NCBI GenBank assembly: GCA_001179505.1
Contig: CDMY01000123.1
Span: 94,111-158,110 of the forward strand
DNA: 64,000 bases
Source: Vitrella brassicaformis
Lineage: Eukaryota > Sar > Vitrellaceae
Direction: 5' to 3'
Positions 23,322 to 36,100 of the stretch are shown here, piece by piece. Position 1 is the first letter of the stretch, and the number at the start of each line of letters is the position of its first letter. Position numbers and translations under genes: made by a program. The notes below the pieces were generated by a model, which saw only the letters and a list, made by a program, of their open reading frames with translations, was not told the origin of the DNA and ran no database searches.

Positions 23322-23756
23322 ATGTCGTCGTATCCCCAGTCATATCCTGCGCCCCAGTACGGTGCTCCTTCCACGGGGGTGTCAGCCCCATCAGCATACC
23401 CAAGTACGAGCCAAAAGAACCGCAAAATCACCTTCCCTCCACTTCCCCCAACAGCACATCTCTTGCTTGTGGGGGTGTGTTCTGTCGGCTTGTGCGTGCC
23501 TCAGTGGGCGTTCCGGGATACGAGGCGGCCTATGCTGCCTACCCTCCTGCCTCCGCCTACCCGGCTGGCGATGCTGCTGGCGCGACGTATGGCTCCTATG
23601 AGATGCCGCCTGGCTATCAGTATTACCAGCAGTACCCCGCCGGCGGCTATGTGGTGAGCTTTGCCGTGGGGCAAGAGACCTGCAGATGTCCTTTCCTGCT
23701 GTGTCTTGGATTGTGTAGGTGACCCGTGAAGCCAAGAAGAAGAAATCTTGCTGCTA
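23322..23756 (+). CDS. Small Tyr/Pro/Gly/Ala-rich protein with polybasic Cys-Cys C-terminus
   Basis: Three exons keep frame: 23322-23403, 23505-23653 and 23718-23756, giving 89 residues with TAA at 23754. The N-terminus is 'MSSYPQSYPAPQYGAPSTGV'. The middle has repeated YP/YA units ('AAYAAYPPASAYPAG') and 'PGYQYYQQYPAGGYV'. The end is 'TREAKKKKSCC'. A basic run followed by terminal Cys-Cys is the form seen on geranylgeranylated Rab GTPases, so membrane anchoring by prenyl or palmitoyl groups is plausible, but there is no GTPase domain. YPG-rich proteins occur in alveolate pellicles and cyst or oocyst walls; whether this one belongs there is unknown. Donors (GTACGA, GTGAGC) and acceptors (CTCAG, TGTAG) are good. 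Confidence 0.7.
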
Positions 23757-24633
23757 ATTTCGACGACCACCACCGACCCGACAGGCGACAACTACTCTTC
23801 AAGCTGCAAGACGCGCAAGACTTCACCATTGATGGATGGATACATACTAGCAGACAGATATAGACGTTCGTATGGGGATGTACACACGTATTTCATAGGT
23901 GGATAAAGGGGTCACATAGGTAAGGGATGGGCGAGAGAAAAGGGGCAGGGCAGGGCAGGGAGGGGGCACACCACACCACAGCACAGCACAGCACTCGTCT
24001 GGCCGACCGTTTTTTTGCTTCCATTGTTCTTCTGTTATGTCATGAGAGTACAGCCAAGTGGGGCAGTCAGATTGCATTGCATTGCATTCAATGCATCCAT
24101 CCATTCACCCACAGCACACCGCACAGACAAGAGATCACGCCACACATGTGTGGGGAAGAGAGAGCATTGCATCCACCCGAGACCCAAGCACCCCACCCAT
24201 CCATCATCACGCATGGCTGAGCTATGACTGACTGACTGACTGACTGGCATGCCACGGACTTATCATTCCCATGAGCTGAAAACGTTTGCTGCCGCCCGCC
24301 CTTGTAGTATGATTGATACACGCGCCATGCGCACGAGCGCACATGCACATACAAGTACATGACACAAAAACGGTGAAAATCGAACGTCTGTACATGCATT
24401 GCAAGCGGGACATACAGAAAAGGAAAAGCGAGAGCGAACAATCATCCGCTGCTCTTGCCCCTCTGTGTGCATCTGGTTCTCACCCTGACCACGCAGGCGA
24501 CACACAGACTGTTGCCATCGTGAGCACTCCCGTCGCTCCGTCTCGTGTATTCCGCCTTCCCCGATCGTCCACGCATCTGCCATGGTGCCGTGACTGTGAG
24601 GCAACACATCTTCGGAGATGTGTTCCCTCAGCG
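23757..24633. other. Intergenic, 3' flanks of converging genes
   Basis: Holds GGGCA/GGGGCA runs (23940-23965), a GACT array (24226-24247) and ATGCATTGCATT repeats near 24070. Minus-strand frames at 24263-24633 could be extra 3' exons of the F-box gene, but their composition is poor. I see no independent gene. Confidence 0.45.
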
Positions 24634-25610
24634 TCACAGCAGACAAGTTGATGCACAAACGAGAAGGGAAGAAAAGGCAGCAAAACAGACTCTGTACAGC
24701 CATGGTACACGTATCCCCTCCCTCCCTCCCTCCCTCCCTCGTTCCCATATATCTGTTTGTATCCATCTATCTTTCTGTCTCAGCCTCTGTCGGTTTTGCT
24801 CCCGCTGCTGCTGCTGGTCCTCGGCCGTTTCACAAGCATCGGGCGCTTCTTGATGCCTTGGAAACGCAACAAGGCCGCCTGACCAACAAACACACGGAAC
24901 CACACATTGGTGAACGCCTGCATGTGTGTGGCCGCATACCCTGAGGTTGTGGTAGGCCCATTCGTCCTTGCTCACACGAGGGAAGTTGCGGGGCTGGCGG
25001 AAGTCCTTCTGAACAAACGACGACAGAGAGGGCTCTGAGGTGAGTGTGGCTGCGTGTGTGTGTGTGTGTGTGTACTCACCGCGGCGCATGTCTTGCACAG
25101 GGGCACCTTGGTATCACCAGCTGCACACACATACAAACAAACGGTCTGTGCACACCACTTTCTCTGTGTGTCTGTTTGGCATACATACAGGCGTGCTGGG
25201 CGGAGAAGACGCGTGTGGCGGGCTCTGCACACTCGACACACGTGTGCTTGACATACAGCTCCTTCCACCCTAAGCGACCGCGAGTCCTGCAAGCCAAACG
25301 AGACGCACCACATCCATGCAACTCAACTCCTGCCCATTTGTCCATCCCCCCCAACCCACCGAGTGCCCGTCTGCTTGATGTGGTGTCGCTCGCAGAGCTG
25401 CTTCCACAGGTGCTGATCCGCAAACAAGGAGGCTTCCTGCCACACACCGGACACCTGCACACACAACAGACAGCCAGACAAATGACGAACGACGGCACAC
25501 GAACGACCTCAGCCGTGGTGACCTGCTCTTACCTGCTCGCACGCAGCGAGTGCCCGACCGCAGCCCAGATAGCTCATCACCGTGTAGGCGCACTCAGGGC
25601 TGAGCGCCAT
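24634..25610 (-). CDS. F-box protein
   Basis: Starts at ATG 25610. The first exons give 'MALSPECAYTVMSYLGCGRA' then 'LAACEQVSGVWQEASLFAD' and 'HLWKQLCERHHIKQ'. This is the F-box pattern (LPxxx-hydrophobic-xxILxxL.....L..VS..W......d..LW). Following exons contain Cys pairs ('VKHTCVECAEPATRVF', about 25225; 'VPLCKTCA', about 25110) that may bind metal. Next come 'QKDFRQPRNFPRVSKDEWAY' (about 24990) and a Gln/Arg-rich coiled segment near 24800, with an in-frame stop at 24634. Known role: substrate receptor of an SCF ubiquitin ligase, bound to Skp1 through the F-box. The substrate is unknown. The 3' end is uncertain because the terminal frame runs into simple repeats. Confidence 0.65.
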
Positions 25611-25968
25611 GATCACCACGATGAGCGGCTCTATCACTGCAGACACACACCAGGCAGATGTAGTTGGAAGCGCTGTCATTCCTGCTGTTCTCCTCCTGCA
25701 TCTGCGCTTACGGTGCTCATCTCCTTTTCCCGACCGATGCTATGAGAGGTCCACACACTATATCGTGCTTGGGGCGTGGAGCCTCGAAACAAAATTATAA
25801 GCTCTGATTGCCATGAGGACGCAGAATGGCTACAAAGGCACTTCGAGAGGGCTTCCCTGTTCCCCCCTCTTCCCTCCTTGCGAGCTCAGAAGCTCGCGCA
25901 GATCTGCCAGCATCTGAGCAGAAAGGAGGCTGCTACGCCGCCAGCGGTGGCGTCTGAGTGGTCTGCGA
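25611..25968. promoter_or_regulatory. Divergent intergenic region, F-box / mTERF
   Basis: 358 bp between divergent start codons. A C/T-rich run (GTTCCCCCCTCTTCCCTCC) lies at 25860-25880 just upstream of the mTERF gene. No TATA box and no gene seen. Confidence 0.4.
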
Positions 25969-27170
25969 ATGAAGGTGAGGAGATCGCTGCTATGGGCCGT
26001 CGCCCTCGCGTCAATGGCTGTGCTTGAGGCTCTCGGCGTCCGCCATGATGGATGCACGAGTGCCTTCTGCCCCCCCTCTCCCTCTCCCCTCTCATCCGCC
26101 TCCTCCAGCTCTTTCCTTCTGCGCCCCTCACCAAACCATCGGCAGCACAGATCTCTCCCGCCACCCATCATGTCAGCATCGCCGTCAGTGGCTGAGCGCG
26201 AGTGGGGAGCGGCCTTGAAGGACACGTCATACGGCAAGCAGGAGTTCGTGCAGACGCTCAAGCTGCCCCGCCGCATCCCCGACCGGCCTTATCGGCAGCT
26301 GAGTTGGATGAAGAAGCACTATACCCAGACGGGCAACGAGAAGGCATGGGTCAACGACCATGTCGACCAGATCACTGCAGAGCCGGAGGAGCTGACCGCC
26401 AAGATGGAGGCATTCGCGGACTTCTTCAGCTTCACGCCTACGCAGGTGTTCAAGCTCATCAAGAGGTGGCCGCTGATCATCAACAGGGACTATCAGTCGA
26501 TGGCGCAGCAAATGCAGTCGTTGGGCTTCAGCAAGGACGACGTGAGCAAGCTGGTGTCGGCCGAGCCTTTCATTCTCAAGGCGCCCGTCGAGAAGAACGT
26601 GCAGCGGCTGGAGGAGCTCTTCTCCTTTGACAGGAAGGAGGTGCTCGAGCTCTACCGGAGGTGCCCCTCTCTGCTGAAGATCGGCCGGCCAGACGTCAAG
26701 GCCAAGAACCTCTGGCTATTCGGATTCGAATACGACCAAATCAAAGAGATGGTCAAGAGGTACGTAAATATTGCCATCGTGTACATGCTCACGAGTCCTA
26801 TGGCGTGTGGCTGCGTGTGTGGCGTCGTGTGATGTGTTGCCGGCCATCCCTTTATTCTAGGTGGCCCCGTCTGTTGACACAATCAGTGGACAGGTGCTAC
26901 CGGCCCAAGATGCACCTGTACGAGAAGCAGATCAAGGGCGACCTGTCGGACATCATCGCCTTCCCCCAGTACTTCTCCTACGGCCTGCGCTCCATCCTCA
27001 TGCCGCGCATCGACGCACTGACGCGCGTCGGCGTCGCCCTCCCGCCGGTGAAGCAGCTGTGCCTGCTGAGCGATGACGTCTGGTGCGAGGCCTTCAGCGT
27101 GCCCAAGGAGTACCTGCTCGAGGCCAGACTGGAGAATATGTACAAGCCAGCACCGGCAGAGAACATCTAG
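25969..27170 (+). CDS. mTERF-domain protein, probably plastid-targeted
   Basis: Two exons, 25969-26759 and 26861-27170, give 366 residues and stop at TAG. The N-terminus 'MKVRRSLLWAVALASMAVLE' is a signal peptide. It is followed by 'CTSAFCPPSPSPLSSASSSS', a Phe-led, Ser/Pro-rich stretch like a plastid transit peptide. From about residue 130 the helical mTERF repeats appear, with the conserved Pro and Leu spacing: 'FFSFTPTQVFKLIKRWPLII', 'LGFSKDDVSKLVSAEPFIL', 'LFSFDRKEVLELYRRCPSLL', 'FGFEYDQIKEMVKRWPRLL', 'FPQYFSYGL' and a final 'LCLLSDDVWCEAF'. Known role of the family: binding organelle nucleic acid to control transcription termination, splicing or ribosome assembly. An organellar location is inferred from the leader. 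Confidence 0.9.
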
Positions 27171-28472
27171 TCTAGATGGACACGACGGACGAACAGAGAG
27201 AGCGAGGGAGGGAGAGGGAGAGGAGGGATTTCAACCGATCGCTGCATGTCTTGGTTGCTGGATGACACAGCAAGAGAGAGAGAGAGAGAGAGAGAGGTGG
27301 AGGGGTGGCTGTGAAGCAGTCTGTGTTGTCTGGCGGCGGCCTCTCGTACTGGATGGTCGCGATGTGTGTGTGTGTGTGTGTGTGTTTGTCATATATCGGA
27401 CATGGTCAGTCATTGTTGTGACGGTGAATGCATGCATTTCATCCTCAGAATGAGAGCTTCGCTGCCTGTGTCATTTCGTCAGACGTACGCACACTGAATA
27501 CATTAATGTCAGTTGTCCGCTGGAGTTCGCACGCACATGGACACACACACACACACACATCCATCCATCAATCAATCCGTATGCTGCACAAGGCTCCACC
27601 CAGTTGGCTTTTCCACAGCAGCAACGCAACGCGCCACACAAGACGACCACAACACGATGGTACGCAAGGAAAACGACCACATGAGTCCGCCAAAGAATGG
27701 GTGTGGCGGTGGAGGGACGCATGGAGGTGTTGGCGCACAGGCAGTGACGGCAAGGCACGGCCATCATCGTCTGGGCACCAACACACCATTGCGTCCATCC
27801 ATCCATCCATACATCACATAGCGCACCATCATGTCCATCCAATGCACCAAGCCAGTAGACATACATCCACATACACATGCACAAGCCAGTAGACATCCCT
27901 CCCTCCCTCCCTCCCTCCATTTGCCTCTTCTCTCTCGGTACGGTCGGTATATACATCAGATAGACAGAGGCATACAGTACTTATACAGAGAAAGACGTGG
28001 CCGACAAGTGATGTGATGCACATCAACAGGCATGCCATAGTGAACGAACGGCATATATTGAATATATCAGTACTTACATAACGCTTGTTTCCTAACACGC
28101 ACGCCAGCATGCCCTCAGTCAGTGATGGATAGCCCTGTGTGTGTCGCTCATTTCATTCTCTTTGCTGTCTTTTCTGAGCGTTTGTGTCTGCCGGTTCGTT
28201 CGATGCGCCTCGAACGCACGCAAACGATCCAAAAAGGCAGCAAAGTGAAGGTGAGTGAGCACACCACACCAACCAGTCAGTCACAATCATCAAAACCAAC
28301 CAACACAGAGAGGGAGTGTGCGCGTGCGAGCGTGTGTGTGTATGGTGTGTGCGACAAAACCACCCCACACACCCACCATGAGCCAATCCATCCTTCTCCC
28401 TCCCTCCCACCCTCCCATATGCACATGGTCGCTCTCTGTATCTGTCTGTCTGTCTATCTATCAGTATCTCGC
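27171..28472. other. Intergenic, microsatellite-rich
   Basis: Contains GA (27270-27296), TG (27364-27388), CA (27540-27560) and CCCT (27896-27918) arrays and scattered CCATCCAT. Open frames here translate as His/Thr/Cys repeats. It separates the 3' ends of mTERF and the RING gene; I see no gene. Confidence 0.6.
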
Positions 28473-29302
28473 TTAGGATTGGTAGATTCGGAATGTGCGT
28501 TCGATCCGTTGTTGGCATATGGGGCAGCGGCCTGTGGACCTCACTACCGACGTGGCGCACGCTTGGCACACGCAGAGGTGGTCTGACAACAAACAAACAA
28601 GCATACACACACACATACATACAGCAACACCAGGTGTGTATGTGTGTGTGTGTGTGATGTCTGTTTGTTCTTGTGTTGTGTGTGCTCTCACTGCATGGGC
28701 TGAATGCATGTGTCTTGTGCCGCTCGTGGCACACCGCACAGAAGCGCTCCAAGTCGCGCCGCTCCTGCAGCTCCCTCTCTACCGCAGACACCTGACGCTT
28801 CAACTGACACACAGACACACACGCGGAAGCACAAACAGGTAGAGGAATACAGGCTTGTCGTGTGTGTGTGTGTCCATATCACCTGATCCAACCGTGCCTC
28901 TAGCTGGGCCATGCTCATATTGCCATATCCCCCACCCCTACCGCCACCCCCTCCCCCTCCCGCCGCCTCCACCCTCACCGCCCCCTGCCGCCGCAGCTGC
29001 TGGATCTCACGGTTGAGGCTCTCGTTGATGCTCGCCTGTTTGTCGATGATCTCGTCCTTCCTGTCACTCTCGCGGCGGAGTTTGGCAATTTCCTTCAGCA
29101 GCTGGTCGTAGTTCTCCAAATCCCGAAGCCTCTCCTCTTCCTCGTCATGCGGTTGGTTGCGGTGGTGGCCGTAGTTGGTGCGATGGCGGCGGTCTCTATC
29201 AGGGAACAAGTCGCGCTGAGAGCCGCGCTGCTCCGTCCGGCGGCGGTCGGTGTCGTACACCATCTCAAATCTGCGGCCGCCCTGCCGCCTAGTGGCCGAC
29301 AT
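28473..29302 (-). CDS. C3HC4 RING-finger protein with coiled coil
   Basis: Three exons keep frame: 29302-28883, 28803-28692 and 28582-28473, giving 213 residues. The N-terminal half is Arg/Asp-rich. A coiled coil ('LRDLENYDQLLKEIAKLRRE' to about residue 105), a Gly run ('[15 protein letters not shown]') and a second short coil ('LKRQVSAVERELQERRDLE') follow. The RING is C-terminal: 'FCAVCHERHKTHAFSPC', 'NHLCVCQACA' and 'GRCPICQQRIERTF' supply seven Cys and one His in C3HC4 order. The NHL triplet forms only when exons 2 and 3 are joined, which supports the model. Known role: E2-binding ubiquitin ligase; the coil suggests a dimer. The substrate is unknown. Confidence 0.85.
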
Positions 29303-29658
29303 GCAGGACAGTCAAGGTGAGCGATGAGGGGCGGAGGGGCGGGAAGAGTGGGACATCTGCGGGCGGGCGGTGAGGGAAATAGGGATGCGGGGCGACGGAT
29401 GGCAGGGAGATGGTCCTCCCCGCCGAAATGAGCTACCACCAGTGAGTGGTGGACGAGATGCCGAATGCCGATGTCTAGAACGAAGGTCTCCTCAGCGACA
29501 AGATGAGGGCCGATGCCGCTCCTGCACACGCGCGCGGGAATTTGTTGCTGCTGGAAGGCTTATATGCTGTCTTCACTGCCTTGCAGAGTTTGAGCTCGCA
29601 AACAGAGAAACAATCGGAGAGAAATCTCGTTTGAGGCCCTGTGCGGCTTGGTTTGATC
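29303..29658. promoter_or_regulatory. Divergent promoter region, RING E3 / DNA polymerase delta
   Basis: 356 bp between start codons. It contains GGCGGGAA at 29338-29345 and GCGGGAAT at 29534-29541, both resembling the E2F/DP site that drives replication genes in animals and plants. The region is GC-rich, so chance matches are possible. No TATA seen. Confidence 0.4.
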
Positions 29659-30116
29659 ATGTCGAAGCTCGACGGCCGGAAGGCGCGGCCGCGCGCGGCG
29701 CTCGACGACGACGATGTCGACATGGACGCCGGTGAGCTGCAACGACTCATCCCCGGGCTGATCTGGCGCACGGATGTGCGGCTGTGCGTGTGTCTGATGT
29801 GCTTGTTGTGCTTGTTGTGTGGTGGTAATGCGGTCAATGCGGTCAGACAACGACGATGGCGAGCCGATGTCGAAGCGGATGCGTTCGTCTGACTGGGACG
29901 ATGAGTTCGAGCCGCTCAAGAGGAAAGACCTCGACGCACCGCTAGACCCCAACAATGACAGGATAGGTAGGTATCGTATCTGATCTGATGCACATACCAG
30001 ATCACTCATGGTCGGATGGATGGATGGATGGATATCTCTTTGTGTGTGCGCAGTGTTCATGCAGATCGACATCGACCAGTACACTGGCAAGGCCAAGAGG
30101 GACATGTGGCCGCAAG

Positions 30117-30149
<33 letters not shown>

Positions 30150-33100
30150 CACACACAGGCAGACAGAGCGCCACATCCATCCATCCATCACGCGCATCCC
30201 CCGAGTGTGGATGCGTTGATCGACCAGGTGGCATCCCTGCGCCGGACCAGGAAGTGCCGATCCTGCGGATGTTTGGCGTGACGGAGGGCGGGCAGAGTGT
30301 GCTCGCACACATACACGGTTTCATGCCCTACTTCTACTGCCAGGCACGCACACAACCAACCAACCACACCGATAGATAGCACAATCCACAAATCCCTCCA
30401 TGTGTGTGTGTGTGTGTGTGTGTGTGTGATGGTGGTCTGTCTGTCTGTCTGTCTGTCAGTGTCCGGACAAGTGTCGCGATTCGGCCAAGATGAGGGCCAA
30501 ACTCGAAGTCAGTCAGTCAGCAGCCAGCCGATACTAGAGATGTGCAGATCAGATGGTGTGTTGCTTGTGTGTGTCTGTGTGTGTGTAGGAGCGTTTGAGG
30601 GTAAACAACCGCGGCATCAAGCAGCTGGTGCTGCACGTAGAGGTCGTCCAGAAACAGGTGCATGCGCACACACACACAGGACATCGACACACAGATACCC
30701 AACACACACCACACCACACCACACCATTGCGGATGGATGGCTGGATGGGTTCGGCTTCGTGCAGTCTCTGATGTGGTATGTGCCCGACTCGACCGCTGAC
30801 ACTTCCCACTTCTTCCGCATCACAGTCGCACAGCCGAGGCTCGTGCCGCCATGCAGAGATATCATAGAGAGAGGTGCGGTGGTGTGTCGGCCAGGGCCAG
30901 GCCAGCACCCCTCCCCCCTTTGCTATGCACCTGGTGTGGCTGTCTGTGGTGCGTGTGGTGTGTTAGGTTTGGAGTTGCAGCCGGGCGCGCGTGTGCCGAC
31001 GACCCCCTACGCGACGTTTGAGAGCAACATCGCCTTCCCACTTCGGTACATGATCGACAACGGCGTCACCGGCGGCTGTTGGGTGGAAGGTAGGTCGGCT
31101 GACGGAACGAACACACACATACATACCCATCCGCCCACACCCACACCCACACTAAGAATGACGGCACTCGTTCGTGTGTACGTGTGTGGGTGGCGTCTGT
31201 CTGTGTGTGTGTAGTGCCTGCCGGTAGCTATCAGGTGCGCAGCCACGCCACGACGGTGGGGCTGTGTCAGATCGAGGTGGACCTTCCCTACACAGGTGGG
31301 TGTGGGTGCTGGTGGGCGTGAGTTATGCATCACACACAGCGGGGCTATCGAAGCTTTGCTCCATCCATCCTTTTCGTTCGTCAGATTTGGTGTCGTTGCC
31401 GACGGACGGTGACTACATGAAGCTGGCGCCCCTGCGTGTCCTGTCATTCGGTCAGGCGGCACACAACACACAACACACACATACACAGACAGACAGACAT
31501 GCAGGCCACCTGTGGATGGATGACGTGTGTGGGGGTGTGGGGTCAGACATCGAGTGTGTCAAGCTCGAGGGCCAGGGGTTCCCTCAGGTAGGCCCCCCCC
31601 CTCAGCCACACACGCACGCACACGCAGCACACAGATGCGTGTGCACATATTGTCGTGTCATGCGTGTCGGTCAGGCTGAAGAGGACCCCGTCATTCAGAT
31701 CGCAACCGTAGTCAAAATACACGGTAGGAACGAAACGACAGACAGACAGAAGTGCGTGCATCTGTGTGGGGTTTGTGCTGTCTGTCTGTCTGTCTGTCTG
31801 TATGTCTGTCTGTCTGTGTGTCTGTGTGTGTGCAGGTGATGAGGAGCCCCTGTGGAAGGCCGTGTTTGTGCTCGGCACATGCGCCCCTGTCGCCGGTCAG
31901 CCAGCCACACCACATGCGCATGGATCCTCATGGTCTATGTGTGTGTGCAGGTGCGCACGTCTACACCTTCGAGACCGAGTATGAGCTGCTGCAGAGGTGG
32001 AGCGACTTCCTCACCATTGTAACCACCACACACACACACACACGAAGGAATACACACGTGGGGTGTGTGTGTGTGTGTGTGTGTGTGCAGGTTGACCCCG
32101 ATGTGCTGACGGGTTACAATGTGATCAACTTCGACCTCAACTACCTCATCACGCGGGCAGGCATCCTCAAAGTCGACAAATTCGCACACATCGGTCGGTC
32201 GCTCCGCCCGTCAGCCAGCCAGCCACACGCGTGTGTGTGTCTGTGTCTGTGTCTGTGTATGTGTATGTGTATGTGTGTGTGTGTGTGTGCAGGTCGCATT
32301 CAGACTGCCAAGAGCAAGATTCGCGACACTGTGTTTCAGTCCAGGGCGTACGGCATCCGGGAGAACAAAGAGATCAGTGAGTTGACTCCACACCACACCA
32401 CACCACACACGTGTGCCTGCCTGCACGTCTGGGCGTGCAACCAGATACGGAGGGCCGCGTGCAGTTCGACGTGCTTCATGCCATTCAGAGGGACCACAAG
32501 CTCAGGTGGGCACACACACACACACACACATCCATCCATCTATTCGCTGCAGGTCGTATTCGCTCAACGCCGTCTCAGCCCACTTCCTCAACGAACAGAA
32601 GGCAGGCAAGCACACACACGCCCATCCATGTACACCTCCTGCACACGTGCCTGCCTGCCTGCCTGTCTGCCTCTCTGCTGCTGTGTGTGCAGGAGGATGT
32701 GCACTACAGCATGATCGGGGACCTCCACAGGGGCAACGCCGAGACTCGCCAACGCGTCGCATCCTACTGCCTCAAGGCACGCAAGGAGCCACAGACAGAT
32801 GACAACCACATGTGGAGAGAGAGAGAGAGAGAGAGATGCACGTATGGGTGTGTGTGCTGTGTGTGCTGTGTCGGGTGTGGTGTGTGGGTGTGTGGTGCAG
32901 GATGCGACCCTGCCGCTGCGTCTGATGGACCACCTGCTGTGCATGTACAACTACGTGGAGATGGCCAGGGTCACCGGCACGCCGCTCAGCTACCTGCTCA
33001 CACGGTGCGGTCAGCAAGCAACAAGACAGACAGACACACAGACAGATGGATGGCTGCTCGCATGGCTTGCACAAACACAAGCAATGTCCCTCCTCCCTGT

Positions 33101-36100
33101 GTGGTGTGCCGTGAATGGTTTGGTTTGGTTGGCTGGCAGTGGTCAGCAGATCAAGGTCGTGAGCCAGCTCTACCGCACCTGCCTCAAGCTGGGGTACATC
33201 TTCCCATACGCTAAACAAGAAGTACGGTCGCACCCCCTCCCCCCTCCCCCTCCCCCCTCCACACACACGCACGGGCTGGTGCATAAGATGATGCACACAC
33301 ACACACGCGTCTGTGGTGTGTGTGTGTGTGTGTGTGTGTCAGTCTTCCGAGGAAAAGTTCGAGGGTGCGACCGTGCTGGAGCCTGAGAAGGTGTGCTGTG
33401 CTTTGTGGGTGGATACACACACGCACACATCCATCCATGCGTCCATCCATCCGTCTGTGCATCTGTGTGTGTGCAGGACTTCTACGGGGAGCCGATCGCC
33501 ACGCTCGACTTCGCGTCGCTGTACCCCTCCATCATGATGGTGTGTATGTACGCCACACACACCCACAGACAGACACCAACACAGTGTCTCATGGCTGGAT
33601 GGCTGGCTTCAGGCGTACAATCTGTGCTACTGCACCCTCATCCCGCCCCAATACGTGTCCCAGATGAACCCTGACGAGGTGAAGGGCGGGGTGTCCTGCC
33701 GCCGCTCATGGATAGTGTGGCTGATGTGTTGATGTGTTGATGTGTGTGTTTGTGCACTGCAGTACACCAAGACGCCCATCGGCCACTGCTTCGTCAAGAA
33801 GGACAACCGACAGGTACGGTATGCCTGTTTGGGGGAGGGATGGGTGCTCATATGTGTGTGTGTGGGTGTGTGCGTGTGTAGGGTGTGTTGCCGCTGGTGC
33901 TGACCGAGCTGCTGGCTGCGCGAAAGGCACACAGACATGCACACACACACACACAAATGAGCAGCCCACCGCATTCGTGTGTGCCTCACATCGCGTGTGT
34001 GTGCAGCGTGCCAAGAAGGACATGAACGCTGCGCAAGACCCACTCACGAAAATGGTACATTAATTACATGGATGGCACCACACCCACACACCTGCTCACA
34101 TACGCACACACAGAGAGCCAGATGGCCAGCCAGTGGGATACCATCGGTGTGTGTGTGTAGGTGCTCAACGGTCGTCAGCTGGCCCTGAAGATCTCCGCCA
34201 ACTCGGTCTATGGCTTCACGGGCGCCACGGTCAGTCACATCTATCTCCCCCCCTCTCTCTCTCTCTCTCTGTGTGTGTGTGGATGGATGGATGGATGGAT
34301 GTGTGTGTGTGCAGGTGGGTCAGCTGGCGTGTCTTGAGATCTCCTCGTCTGTGACGGCATTCGGACGGCAAATGATCGACCAGACCAAAGAGGTAATCTC
34401 TCTCTCTCTCTGTCTGTGCCAACCACACTCATACACACACAGTGGGTGTCCATCTCTCTCTCTGCGTGCGTCTTTGTGTGTCATTTGTGTGTGTCTGCAG
34501 CATGTGGAGCGTCGTTACAAGGTAGCCGCGGGCTACCCCCACGACGCAAAAGTCATTTACGGCGACACCGATAGCGTCATGGTGTGGATCCGACCCCACC
34601 CCCTCTCAGCCCCATTGTCGTACCGTCCTACATCTCTCTCTCTCTCTCTCCCCGTCTGTCTGTGTGGGGGTACAGGTCAATTTCGGCGAGATCAGCGTTG
34701 AAGAGGCCATGAAATACGGTAGCAGGCAGGCAGCCACGGCAGAGACGACTGGACCGTCATGTGTGTCGCCACACACATCCACACACATCCACACACTGAC
34801 TGACTGACTGACAGGTCTGGAGGCGTCCCAGGAGATCAGCAAGACATTCCCCCCACCGATCAGACTCGAATTCGAGAAGGTTTGCGCCCTATCAACACAC
34901 GCACACACGAGATACCTACAACACGGGAACCATCGTATATGGCTGGCTGGATGGCTGGATGGCGACAGGTGTATTGTCCGTTCCTGCTGATGAACAAGAA
35001 GCGCTACGCCGGGCTGATCTGGACCAAACCCGAGAAATATGACAAAATGGACTGCAAGGGCATCGAGGCAAGCACCCTGAACCCTGCACACGCAGCCACA
35101 CACACACAATCAGCAGACACCTTCCTTTCTCTCTCTCCGTGTGTGTGTGTGTTCAGACGGTGCGTCGCGATTGGTGTGAGTTGGTACAGAAGACCGTAGA
35201 CGATGTGCTCAACCTCATCCTCGTGTAAGCACCATACCTCCACACATCCATCCATAGAGATACACGTGTGTGCTGCCTGCCTGCCTGCCTGCCTGGGTGG
35301 GCGTCTGGGTGTCAGGGAGCGTTCGGTGCCGCAGGCCAAGGAGTGCGTCAAGCGAGTAGGGAGGGAGGGAGGAAGGGGACACACACAAGCATACACACAC
35401 ATGGGCCCATGGATGGATGAGTGTCCCTGTGCCTTTGCCTGTGTGATTTACGCTGACTCGTGGGCGGGCAGGTGGTGGCGGATCTGCTGCAGAACAAGGT
35501 CGACATGAGCCTGCTCGTCATATCCAAGAGCTTAGGTACCATACCATGCCCACACGCGGCCACCCATCCCCCATCCGTGCATCAATGTGTGTGCAGCCAA
35601 GAGCGCCAATGCCGAGGATTATAAGGCCAAGCAGCCACACGTCGAACTCGCTGAGCGCATGAGGGCTCGAGGCAAGAACCCCCCCCACACACACCCACAC
35701 ACACTCACACACACTTATAGATGACCGTGTTTGTTCATCTGTGTGTGGCATGACATGGCCTGCAGACCCCACGAGCGCCCCTGCCGTCGGCGATCGCGTC
35801 GCATTCGTCTACATCAAGGGACACAAAGGTCACTCAGCCAGCCAACACACACAATGATCTGCTAAGCGGCTGTGTGTGCAGATGCTCGTGCGTACGAGAA
35901 GGCCGAGGACCCCCTGTACGTGTTGGAGCAGAACCTGGCCATCGACGCGCAGTACTACCTCGAGCACCAACTCAAACAGCCTATCATCCGGTGGGGGGGC
36001 ACGTGCACATCGAGGCACACAGACCCACCGGCGGCACATTCACACACATGTGTGTGTGTGGTGTGCAGGATATTCGAGCCGCTCATGGAGCGTCCCGAGT

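Noticed and set aside
27428-27956. Open frames of 150-160 codons on both strands
   Set aside because: They are His/Ser/Thr or Cys/Trp translations of CA, ATCC and related repeats, and lie between two convincing 3' ends.
34240-34315. Long TC/TG tract as a Z-DNA or recombination element
   Set aside because: It is one of many repeat-filled introns; position and size fit an ordinary intron of this gene.
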